Shown here piece by piece: positions 9,101-21,100 of a stretch of DNA of 64,000 nucleotides. The notes under the pieces were generated by a model. The model was not told where the DNA came from, did not search any database, and worked only from the letters and a program-made list of their open reading frames with translations. The DNA comes from Dactylosporangium vinaceum (GTDB lineage: Bacteria; Actinomycetota; Actinomycetes; Mycobacteriales; Micromonosporaceae): NCBI RefSeq assembly GCF_019904175.1, contig NZ_CP061913.1, positions 8,370,001-8,434,000 on the forward strand. The letters run 5' to 3'. Each line of letters starts with the position of its first letter. Position 1 is the stretch's first letter. Made by a program: the position numbers and the translations under genes.

Positions 9101-12100
9101 TCCCGGACCAGATACTGCGCGAACAGCGCCAGGTTCGCGCACTCGAACAGCACCGTCGGCAGCAGGTCGAGGCGGTACACGTCGTTCACCCGCGTGATCA
9201 GCTCGGTCAGCGAGATCGAGTCGAACCCGGTCTCCAGCAGGTCGTCGCGCAGGTCCACCTCGGACACGTCGACCAGCAGGAACGCCGACGCCAGCCCACG
9301 CAGCCGCTCCTCGACCCCGGCCCGGAGCCGCTCGGGGTCCGCCGCATCGGCCAGATCCGGCTGCGGTACCGCACGTGCCTGCGACTCCGGCGGCACCGCG
9401 GCGGGCAGGCACTGCGCCACCAGGAACGAGGTCTGTGACCCGGCCAGCCCGCGGCGGAACGCGTCGAGCCCCGCCGCCGTGCTCATCGGCACCATCGACC
9501 ACCGCTGGGCGAACAGCTTCCGCGTCGCCTCGTCGACCCGCATCCCGCCGTCGGCCCACAGCGGCCAGCCGATGGCGACCGTCCGGCCCCGGCGTTCCCC
9601 GCGTGCCCGGCGCGACTCCCGCTCGTCGGCGAACGCGTTGAGGAACGCGTTCGCGGCGGCGTAGTCGGCCTGCCCCGGGTTGCCGGTCTCGGCGACGACC
9701 GACGAGAACAGCACGAAGAAGTCAAGCGGCGCCCCGGCCGTCGCCGCGTCCAGCAGCACCGTGCCGGTGACCTTCGGCGCCAGGACCTCGGCCACCTGCT
9801 CCGCTGTCTTGCGCACGGCGAGCGCGTCGCGGGTGACCCCGGCGGCGTGCACGATCCCGTGCAGCGCGCCGATCTCGGCGACCAGGCCGCGCACGGCCGC
9901 CTCGTCGGCGATGTCCGCCCGCCGGTACTCCACCGCCGCACCCAGCTGCGCGATGCTGTCCGCCACGGCCCGGCTCGGCCGGGAGCGTCCCACCAGGACG
10001 ATACGGCCCGCGCCGGCCTCGGCGAGCAGCCGCGCGATGTGCCGGCCGAGCGCTCCCGCACCACCGGTGACGAGGTAGGTCCCGTCCGGCCGGACCGGCG
10101 GGGCGGCCGCCGCGACAGGCGTGAACTCCTCGAGCCGTTTGGTCGAGCGAACCCCGTCGCCGATGCGCACCTCCACCGCGCCGGTGGCCGCCGAGGCCAG
10201 CTCCTCGAACAGCCGCGCCGCCCGGAAGCCGGCGGAGGCGCCGGTCTCGAACTGGACCCGCGCACCGCCGACCCCGGAGTGCTCCAGGGCGAGGGTCCGG
10301 ATGGCCGCGGCCACCATGACGTCCCGCGGCGCGCTCCCGGTGTGCGCGTAGACGACCCGCAGCGGCGACGGTGAGCGTCCCCGCAGTACCCCGGCAACGA
10401 GCTCGAGCAGCGACAGCAGGCTCGAGCCGGGGTCCGCCGGCGAGCCGGTGTGCACTATCGCATCGGGCAGCAGCCCACGCCCCGCCAGGCTCTCCACCGT
10501 CCGCGACACATCGGCACCCGGCGCCGCCACCTCGACGTGCGTGCCCGCCGCCTCGGCGATTCGTCGCAGCTCCTGCGCCAGCGGGTGGTCCTCGGTCGAC
10601 ACCAGCAACACCCGCGGCCGCCACGAGCTGCCCGCGGCGGGACTCAGGTCCCACGCGGGGCGCTGGTACCGCATGACCGTCTCCTGCACCGTCGAGAGCC
10701 AGTGCCGGCTGCGGGCGAAGGGGTAGGTCGGGAAGCCGATCCGCCGCGGCGCCGGTGCCGGCCAGCGAGCCGCCCAGTCCACCGTGGCACCGCGGACCCA
10801 GGCGGCGACCGGGTCGTTCGCGGCTGCGCCGTCCGGAACCTCAGCACTGGGAGCTTCATCGCCCGCGGCGTACGCGGACAGCTTCGCGGCCAGGTCCATG
10901 GGGCTGTGGACCCGCACGGCGAGCCGTTCGGCCATCGCCCGCCGGCCGACCTGGCTCGTGTAGCACAGGTCCTCCAGCCGGATGTCCAGCGCCGCCGGTG
11001 TGCCCAGGAACTGCGCCACCCGAGCCGCGTACGTGCGCAACTGTCCAGGCGTACGCGCCGAGAGCACGAACACGTGCTCCTGCCCGATCACCCGCGGCTG
11101 CGCCACCGGCGCGCCCATGTACTCCTCGACCACGAGGTGGACGTTCGACCCGCCCGCCCCGAAGGAGCTCACCCCGGCCCGGCGTGGCACGTCCGCCGCG
11201 ATCCGGGGCCAGTCCGTCAGCTCGCGCGGGAAGTACCACCGCTGCGGGTCGAGCCCGATCTTCGGGTTGACCGTCTCGAGGTGGGCACAGGGCGCGAGCC
11301 GGCCGTGGCGCAGCTGCAGCAGTACCTTCGTCAGCCCGGCGATTCCGGCCGCGCCTTCCAGGTGACCGATGTTCGCCTTCACCGACCCGATCGCCCGCCG
11401 GCTGCCGCCCGGCTCGTCGGTGTCGAAGGCGCGGCTCAGGCCGGCGGTCTCGATCGGGTCGCCGAGCTCGGTGCCGGTGCCGTGGGCCTCCACGTAGCCG
11501 ATCGTGGCCGGGTCGACGCCGGCCCGCCGGACGGCCTTGGCGACGAGGTCGGCCTGAGCGCCCGGGTTGGGCACGGTGTAGCCGCCGGTCTTGCCGCCGG
11601 CGTTGGCCAGGCCGCCCTTGAGCACGCCCCAGATCTCGTCGCCGTCGGCGATCGCGGCGCGCAGCGGCTTGAGCAGGACCGCGCCGACGCCCTCGCCCGG
11701 CACGAAGCCGTCCGCGGCGGCGTCGAAGACCTTGCTGCGGCCGTCGGCCGAGAGCATGTTGAGCGAGCTGAGCGCGACGAAGTGGGCCGGGTGCAGGAGC
11801 ACGTTGACCCCGCCGGCGATCGCCGTCCGGCACTCCCCCCGCCGGATGCTCTCGCAGGCCAGATGTACCGCGAGCAACGACGACGAGCAGGCCGAGTCCA
11901 CGGCGAAACTGGGCCCGTGCAGGTCGAGGAAGTAGGACACGCGGTTGGCGATGGACCAGTACGCGGAGTGGGCGCCGCTCAGCTCGCCGCGGGCCCAGCC
12001 GGCCGCGGCCAGCTGGCCGTAGGAGCCGTACATGGTGCCGACGAAGACACCTGTCGACGGTTCCCGGGTGCTCTCGCCGAGACGGCCGGCCCGTTCGAGG

Positions 12101-15100
12101 AGCTCCCAGGCCGTCTCCAGGAACAGCCGCTCCTGCGGGTCGATGTTCTCCGCGTCGCGCGGGAGGATGCCGAAGAAGGCCGGGTCGAACTGGTCGACGC
12201 CGTCGATGAAGCCGCCCCACCGGCTGTAGGTCCGCTGCGCGGTGCCCTTGCGCGGGTCGAAGTGGGTGCGCCAGTCCCAGCGATCGGCCGGCACCTCGGT
12301 GACGCCGGTCCGCCCGTCGGCCAGCAGCCGCCAGAACGCCTCGACGTCCGGCGCCCCGGGATACCGCCCGGCGACACCGACAACGGCGATGTCCTCCTCC
12401 GCCACCTGCGTCTCGACCGGCGCGCTCGCCTGCTCCCGCGCCGGCGGTTCGGCCGGCGTTCGCACGGGCTCGTCGAGCCTCGGTGCCGCCGGGGCGGGCT
12501 CGGGGTGACCGAGGACGGCCGCGAGGCGATCGGCGTGGTGCTCGAGGAAGTAGGTCGCGAGGTCGGCGATCGTCATCTGCTCGAACAGGAGGGTGGCGGG
12601 CAGGGAGCCGAGGTCGCGCTCCAACCGGCCGACGATGTCGAGGCTGACGAGGGAGTCGACGCCGTAGTTCTCGAAGGTGACCCGGTCCTCCAGGCGACCC
12701 GCATCGAAGCGGAGCACCTCGGCGAAGACGTCCCGCACGTAGTCGCGCACCGCCGCCGGGGCAGGGGCCGCGGCGTCGGACGGGACTGTCGCGGCCGTCG
12801 CCACGAACAGGCACTGCTCCAGCCGGTCCGGGTCGGTGCCGGCAAACCCGAGGGTGCGCACGCCGACGAAGCCGGCCTCGGCCAGCGACCGCTGCCACTG
12901 ACGGGGGCCGAGCAGCGGGGTGTGCCGCAGGCGGACCGCGGGGTCCTGGAAGCGCCACCAGCCCGGGGTGAGCCCGAAGGTCAGGGTGAGAAAGTGCGAC
13001 GACCGGGTGACCTCGTTGACCAGCAGCAGCCCGCCGGGGGTCAGCAGCCGGCGCGCGTTGCCCAGGGTGGTGGCCATCCGGGCGGTGGCGTGCAGGACGT
13101 TCGTCGCCACGACGATGTCGTAGCCGTGCTCGGCGAAGCCCTGCGGGGCCGGGTCCTGCTCGATGTCGAGCCGTTGGAAGCGCACCGAGGGGTACCGCGG
13201 GCCGAAGGCGTCCTCGCCGCGGCGCAGGAACGCGGTGGAGACATCGGTGTAGCAGTAGTCGACCGGGGTGCCGTCGACGGCGGGCAGCACGAAGGCCGTG
13301 CTCGACCCGGTCCCGGCGCCGATCTCGAGGATCCGGGCCGGGCGCCCGAGCTCGCGGTGGAATCGCGCGGCCGCCGCGGCGACCTGCTCGGCGAGGAGCC
13401 GGTGGTAGTGGTCCGCCGACCGCTGTCCCCGGTAGACGCGCTCGACCAGGTCGGCCGAGCCGCCCGGGAACAGGACCTCGGTCGCCCCGCGGCTGCCGTT
13501 CAGCACGTCGGGAAGCGCCTCGACGCTGCGCGTCAGCAGCTCGACGTGCGGTGCCAGGTCGGGGTAACGGGCCAGCAGCGCGTCCGCGGTCACCGGGGCG
13601 TCCGGGCCCGTGCCGCTGTCGGTGAGCATCTCCGCGACGGCGTCGACGAGCCCTCGCCGCTCCGGCAGGGCGCGCAGGCGGGTGGCCAGCACCTCGCCCG
13701 ACGTCGCCGTCGCGGGCCCGGCGCCGGCCTCCTCCAGCCGCCGGGTCACCAGGGCGACCGACAGCCGCTCCAGCTCGGCAAACGCGGCGCGGGCACGGGC
13801 GATCGGATCGGTCGTGCCGGCCTGCTCCGAGGGTGCCGGGGGCCGGACGCCCAGGCGGGCGAGTCCCTCGTCGTTCGCCTTGATCACCAGCGCCTTCGGC
13901 AGGCCGCCCGCGAGCAGGGCGGTGAGGGCGGCCATGCCCTCCGACGGGTCGATTGACCGCACGCCGAAGCCGGCCAGGCGCTGGGCGTGCCGCTCGTCGG
14001 CGACCACGCCCACGCTGCCCCAGTACCCCCAGTTGACCACCGACACCGGGAAGGCGCACCGGCGGCGCAGCTGCATGGCGTAGGCGTCCTCGAACGTGCT
14101 GGCCGCCGCGTAGTTCGCCTGGCCGGCCGCCGCGGTGAACGACACCGCGGAGGAGAAGAACGTCAGGAAGTCCAGCCGCTCGGTCCGCAGCGTCTCGCCG
14201 AACGTCACCGCGCCGGCGACCTTGGGTGCCAGAACGGCGTCGAGGTCGCTCTCGTCCATCCGCGCCAGGGTGCGGTCGCGCAGGACGAGGGCCGCGTGGA
14301 AGGCGCCGTGCAACGCCCCGAACCGCCGCCGGGCCTGCCGCACCGCCAGGCGCAGGGCCTGCGGGTCGCTCGTGTCGGCCGACAGGTACAGCCCCTGGCC
14401 ACCGAGCTGCTCGATCTCGGCGAGCAGCGCGGCGGTCCGTTCGCCGGCGGCACTGCGGCCGATGATGACGAGCTTCGCACCGACCGTCCGGGCCAGGTGA
14501 CGGCACAGCGCCTGCCCGATCCCGCCGGCACCGCCCACGATCAGGTAGGTGCCACCCGCCCGGAAGCCGGCTGGAGCGGATCGGCCCCGCACCGGTGTCA
14601 CGTCGGCCGGGACCAGCGTGCGGACCAGCCGGCGGCCGGCACGCCAGGCGACCAGCCGCTCGGTGCAGCGCTCGTGGCGCAGTCGTTCGGCGATGACGGT
14701 CACCGCAGCGCTGTGCGACCCGATGTCGATGCAGCCGACGGTCCACTGCGGATACTCGGCGGCGATCGTCGCCGCCATGCCCTGCGTACCGGCTCCCGAC
14801 GGGGTGACCGGGCCGCCGTCCACGTCGACCGCGCCGCTCAGGACGACCTTGAGCCGCAGCGGCCGGCGGGCGAACTCGTTGGCCAGCAGGGCCTTGACTG
14901 CCCGGAAGAGGGCCTTCTCCGATCCGGCCGCGCGCCGGCCGGCGAGGAAGTACACCTCGTCCGGGGCGGTTGCCAGCGCGAGGGGTGCGTCCTGCCATGC
15001 CACAGTGCTCGCCGCGGCTCCCCCGGCTCGATGGGCGGCGGCGATCGCCTCGGCCAGATCGGGCTGCTCCGGGCCGTGGATGACAAGCGCCCGGCCGGCG

Positions 15101-18100
15101 GTGACCGGGTCCGTGGCGAGCGGTGCGGCGTCCGCCCAGGACGGGACGTACAGGCCGATCGGGGGCTCCGGTTCGCGGACGGGGCGCAGGGCGAGGCCGG
15201 TCAGCCGGACCAGGACGCGGCCGTCGAGGTCGGCCAGGCGAACGGTGTAGGCGGCGCCGTCGCGGATCACGTGGGCGTAGCCGTGGGCCGGGACCGGGCC
15301 GAAGACGTCAAGTGCGGCGAGCGCGAACGGGACCTGCGCCCGGCCTTCGTCAGCCGTGAGCACCATGATGACCTGCAGCGCCGCGTCGAGTGGCACGGGG
15401 TGCAGCGGCCGGGTGCCGAGCTCGCGGGCGCGGGCCGGGGGCACGGTGATCGTGCCCAGAGCCTCGTTCTCGCCGTAGCGGACCAGGTCCAGGGCCTGGA
15501 ACGACGGGCCGTAGGCGATGCCGGCCGCGGCGAAGGCCGGGTAGATGTCGGTTCGGGTGCGGATGTTCGCGCACCGTGCGGCGATGGCGACGGGGTCCAG
15601 CAGCTCGGCCACCGGCGCGGCGTCGGCCGGCGCCACGCGTCCGCGGGTGCAGGCGGGGCCGCCCGGCTGGGCCGACAGCTCGAACGTGTCGCCGTTCATG
15701 ACCACCGCCGGCTCGCGGCGCTGGGTGACCTCGAACGGTCGCAGCCACTGCACCGACGTCAGCCGCAGCGAGTCCGCGGGCCGGGCCGACGCGGCGGCCA
15801 CCAGCTCGAACGACGCTACACCGGGCAGGAGCGGGGTGCCGCCGATGACGTGGTCGGCGACGATCCAGTCCACCGGCCCGATACCCGGCTCGACCGAGGC
15901 CGCCGGTTCCACCGATGCTGCGGGTTCCACCGGCACCGCGGGTGTCGCGGAGACGGCCGGGGTCGCGGGGCCGGCGTCGATCCAGTGGCGCTCGCGGGCG
16001 AAGGGGTAGGTCGGCAGGCTCGTGCGCCGGCCGCCGCTGTCGGCGTAGAGGGCGTGCCAGTCGATGTCCTCACCGCGGACGAATGCGGCAGCCGACTCGT
16101 GCAGCTCGCCGTCGCCGCGGGGTTGCGAACGTCCTGCGGCCTCGGACCGCAGCAGCGGTACCAAAGACGGGAGATCAGCCACGACGAACGCCGCGCGGGC
16201 GGGAAGGTGGGCGCGGCCCAGCGCGAGGGTGAACGCGGTGTCGGCCAGGGAGTCGTGGCGCTCGAGGCGGTCGGCGAGGATGGTCAGGGAGCGGACAAGC
16301 GCGGGGCGGTCCAGCGCCGAGACCGGGACGAGCCACGGGCCTTTGTGCGCGCCCGCCGGGCGGGTCGGCGCGGGGGGCTCGGCGACGATCAGGTGCGCGT
16401 TGGTGCCGCTGAAGCCGAAGCTGCTGACCGCGCCGACGAGCCGGCCCGAGCTCCCCGGCCGCCACGGCTCCGCGGCGGCGATCGGGCGCAGGCGACCCCG
16501 GGTGAAGTCGATCTCCGGGTTGGTGGTGGCGTAGTGCAGCGAGGGCGGCAGGGTCCGGTGACGCAGTGCCAGCAGGACCTTCAGCAGGCCCGCCACGCCC
16601 GCGGCCATCGTGGTGTGGCCGATGTTGCTCTTGACCGAACCGATGCCGCAGGAGTCGCCGTCGGTGCCGAGCACCATGTCCAGGGCCCGGACCTCGATCG
16701 GGTCACCGAGCGGTGTTCCGGTGCCGTGGGCCTCCACGTAGGACAGCTCGGCGGGGCCGACGCCCGCCCGCTGCTGCACCCGGCGGATCAGGTCCGCCTG
16801 GCTGAGCGCGCTGGGGGCGGTGATGCCGTTGGTGCGGCCGTCCCCGTTGACGCCGCTGCCGAGGATCACGCCGTGCACCCGGTCGCCGTCGGCAAGGGCG
16901 CGGTCGAGACGCTTGAGCAGGACGGCGCCGCTGCCCTCGCCCAGCACGATGCCGTCGGCCGAGGCGTCGAACGGGGCCGAACGACCGGTGGGCGACAGCA
17001 TCCCGGTCTTGCTGGTCAGCACGTGCATCCGCGGCGTCAGCATCAGCGCCACGCCACCCGCCAGGGCCGCGTCGCACTCACCGGAGCGGATGCTCTCGCA
17101 CGCCAGGTGTACCGCGACGAGCGACGACGAGCAGGCCGTGTCGACGGCCATCGTGGGGCCGGTCAGGTCGAGCAGGTAGGCGATCCGGGCGGCCAGCACG
17201 GAGCTCGAGTTGCCGAGGAAGGCGTGCGCGGTCTCGCTCTGCTGCTCGGGGCGCAGCAGGTCGAGGTAGTCGCCGGCGGCGCAGCCGACGAAGACGCCCC
17301 AGCGGCGCTTGGCTCCACCGGTCAGCGCGTAGCCGGCGTCCTCGACACAGGACCAGGCGGTCTGCAGGAACAGCCGCTGCTGCGGGTCCATCGCCGCCGC
17401 TTCGAGGGGCGAGATGCGGAAGAACTGCGGATCGAAGAGGTCGACGTCGTCGAGCAGGGCGGCCCACTTGCTGTACGTGCGGCCGGGGGTGCGACGGTCC
17501 GGGTCGAAGTAGGTGGCCACGTCCCAGCGGCCGGCCGGGACCTCGCGGACGCTGTCCCGGCCGGTGACCAGGTTGTGCCAGAAGCTGTCCAGGTCGGAGG
17601 CGTCCGGGAACCGGCCCGACATCCCGATCACGGCGATCGGCACGGCCCGGTCGTCCATCTCCGGCCCGGTGACGGGGCTCGGCGACGGCGCTACGGCCAC
17701 GGTCGGCGCTTCGGCGACGGGCGGTGCCGGTGTCGGTGCCGTCGGCTGCAGGGCGACAGCAGGCGCCGGTGTCGGTGCCGTCGGCTGCAGGGTGACAGCG
17801 GGTGGTGGTGCGGCGGGCGGCGCTTCGCTGACCGGCCGGAGGCTGACCAGGCTGACCGGTGCCGCCTCCTGCGGGGCGGGCGGCACGGCCCGGGGTGCCG
17901 CCGCCGTCGCTGCCGCGCGCAGGTTGCGGTCGCGCTCCAGCAGTTCGCCGATGTGCGCCACCATCTGCGGGATGGTGGGGTGGTCGTAGACGGCGACCGA
18001 GTCGATGTCGAGGCCGAAGGCGCGGTTCACCTCGCGGACCAGCTCGACGGCGCCGAGCGAGTCCAGGCCCATCTCGTTGAAGTTGAGCTTCGGGTCGATC

Positions 18101-21100
18101 TCCGACTTCTCGAGGTACAGGCTCGCGCACAGCACGTCCTGGACCACGGCGGCCACCGTCGCGGGGTCAGGCCCGGCCGGCGGCGCCTCGGCCGCGGGCT
18201 GCGGCACCTGGGCCGGGACCGGAGCCGGAGCGGGAGCAGGAGCCGGCGTCGTGCGGGGGGCGAGCGTCGCGACAGGGGCCGGCGCCGGCTCAGCCCGGAA
18301 CCCGTTCACCTTCGCGAAGTGCTCCTGGATGCGTGACACCGAGTCGGCGCCGAAGACCTGGTCGTGCATGGCCGACTCGCGGACGATGACCGGCCGCAGC
18401 CGTTCGAGGGCCCGGTCGGCGAGGTCCCGCTTGAGCACCCGGACGGCGTGCGGGGCCTTCTCCGCGGCGGAGCGCGCCAGCCCGAGCGCGACGGCGAGGA
18501 CGTCGGCCTGGGCGGCGAACGACACGTTCGCGCCGCGGCGCTCCAGCTCCGCACCCTCCAGCGGACGGCCGGTGAAGAACATCTCCGCCGCGACGACCGG
18601 GCCGAGGCGCTGCTCGAGAATGTAGGTGGCGCCCATCCCCGGCGTGAACCCGTACTTCATGAAGTTCGCGCTGTACACGCCTTCACGCGCCATGACGACC
18701 ATGTCGGCATACAGCCCGAACGCCAGCCCGCCGCCGGAGGCGTGCCCGCGCACGGCGGCGATGACCGGCCTGTCGCAGCGCAGCATGCCCTCGTAGACGA
18801 ACGGCGCGTCGGTGAACCGGCTGCCCCCACCGGCCAGGGTCTCCAGCGCGTCGGCGGTGGCGCCCATGCTGAAGACGGTCTCGGTGCCGGTGACGACGAC
18901 GGCCTTGATCGCGTCGTCGGCGGCGATCCGGGCGAACGCGGACTCGAGGCCTTCCATCATGGCGGCGGTGAACATGTTCCGGCCGCCGTCGTCACGCATC
19001 GTCAGCAGCGCGATCCCCGGCTCGAGGACGCGCATCTCGACGCCCTCCCCGCCGCCGGCCCCCAGCTCCGGCGGGACCGCCGGCGCGATGGGCGGCGCCA
19101 CGATCCGCACGTCCTCCTCGGGCCCCGCGATGATCCGCACCGGGTCGTCGGTCCGCCGACGCCGGCCCAGCCAGCAGACCTCCCGCTGGAACGGATACGT
19201 CGGCAGCGGCCGGCGGCGTGCCTGGCCGGTGGGCCAGCGGACCTCGCCACCGGCCACCCAGTGTGCGGCGACCTCGGCCAGCCGTCCCTCGCGCAGGGCC
19301 GCACCGCTGTCGGCGAGCCCGGCCTTCCCGCCCGCGGCGGAGGTCCAGAGGGCGTCGCTCGGTCCGGAGCGCAGGAACGTCGACAGGGTGTCGCGCAGCG
19401 CGGCGACGTCGGCCGCGACGATGGCGAGGCGGTTGCTCATCGGCGTGCGCCCGACCTGCAGCGAATAGGTGAGATCCGCCAGCAGCCAGGGGTCGTCCGC
19501 CGAGCCGCCGGCGGCGAGCTCGGCGATCGTGGTGTCCAGGGTGGCCGGGCCGCTCCCGGCGCGGCCGAGGCCGAGCCCGTCGAGGTGCCGGTTCAGCTCC
19601 TGCAGCCCCGCCGCGTCCAGCCCGAGGTCGCCGAGCGGTTCGCGGTGGTCCACCGCCTCAACCGGTACCGCCAGCATCTGCGCGACAGCGACGGCCACCC
19701 GCTCCTCGGCACCGGCCGAAGGCCGCCGGTCGGCCAGGAAGTCCACGTACTGCTGGGCATGCTCCCGCAGTGCGGCGTCGCTGCGGGCGGAGAGGACGAA
19801 CAGGCACGCGCCGTCGGGACGCCCGGTGCGAACGGCCGCCTCGGGTGCCTCCTCGACGAGCAGGTGCGCGTTCGCGCCACCGGCGCCGAACGCGCTGATG
19901 CCGGCCCGCCGCGGGGTGCCGCCGGCGGCCTTCGGCCAGGCCGACCGCGTCTGCTGCACCCGAAACGGCGTGCCGGTGAAGTCAATCTTGGGGTTGGTGG
20001 TCGAGGAGTGCAGGGAGGGTACGAGCTCGGCGTGGCGCAGCTGCAGCAGCACCTTCGTCAGCCCGGCGATGCCCGCGGCGCTCTCGAGGTGGCCGATGTT
20101 GGACTTCACCGAGCCGATCGGGCACGAGCCGCTCGGCAGCCCCGCGCCGGCGAACGCCTGCCGCAGCCCCTCGACCTCGATGGGGTCGCCGAGGGAGGTG
20201 CCGGTGCCGTGCGCCTCGATGTACCCGATCGTGGCCGGGTCCCAGCCGGCCTGCGCCACCGCGGCCCGGACGAGTCCACCCTGGACCGACGGGCTCGGCA
20301 CGGTGAAGCCACTCGTGCGGCCGGTGTGGTTGAGCGCCGTCGCGCGGATGACGCCGTAGATGTGATCGCCGTCGGCGAGCGCCCGGTCGAGCGCCTTGAG
20401 CACCACGGCACCCACGCCTTCGCCCGGGACGTACCCGTCGCCGTCGCTGCCGAAGCTGCGACACCGCCCGTCCGAGGACAGGAACTGCCCCTGCGCCAGC
20501 TGCAGGTACTTCTGCGGGTGGATTGTCACGTTCACCCCACCGGCGAGGGCAAGGTCCGACTCGCCCCGCCGGATGCTTTCCACCGCCAGGTGTACCGCAG
20601 TGAGCGACGACGAGCACGCCGTGTCCACCGCCATGCTCGGGCCGTGCAGGTCCAGACAGTAGGAGACCCGGTTGGCGATGGACGCGTGCATGGCCGGCGG
20701 GGCGACCCCACCGTCCTGCTCGGCCAGCAGCTGGTAGTGGTTCCACATCACGCCGACGTAGACACCGACGCTCTGGGCACTGCGCGAGCCCGACGCGTAC
20801 CCCGCGTCCTCAAGCGCCCGCCAGGAGGCCATCAGGAACAGCCGCTCCTGCGGGTCCATCCGCCCGGCATCCTTGCGGGAGATCCCGAAGAACGAGAAGT
20901 CGAACCGGTCGACGCCGTCGAGGAACCCGCCCCATCGCCCGTACGTACGCCCGCCGGCGCTGCGGTCCGGATCGAAGTAGGCGGCATGGTCCCACCGCTC
21001 CGGCGGCACCTCGACGATGCTGTCGCGCCCGTCGGCCAGGTTGCGCCAGAACGCGTCAAGGTTCTCGGCCCCCGGGTACTGCCCCGCAAGCCCGATGATG

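Noticed and set aside
15887..15945. Short VEPAAS repeats before the second DH of the giant PKS, as a possible functional repeat
   Set aside because: Simple Pro/Ala linker repetition between domains, common in large PKS proteins.
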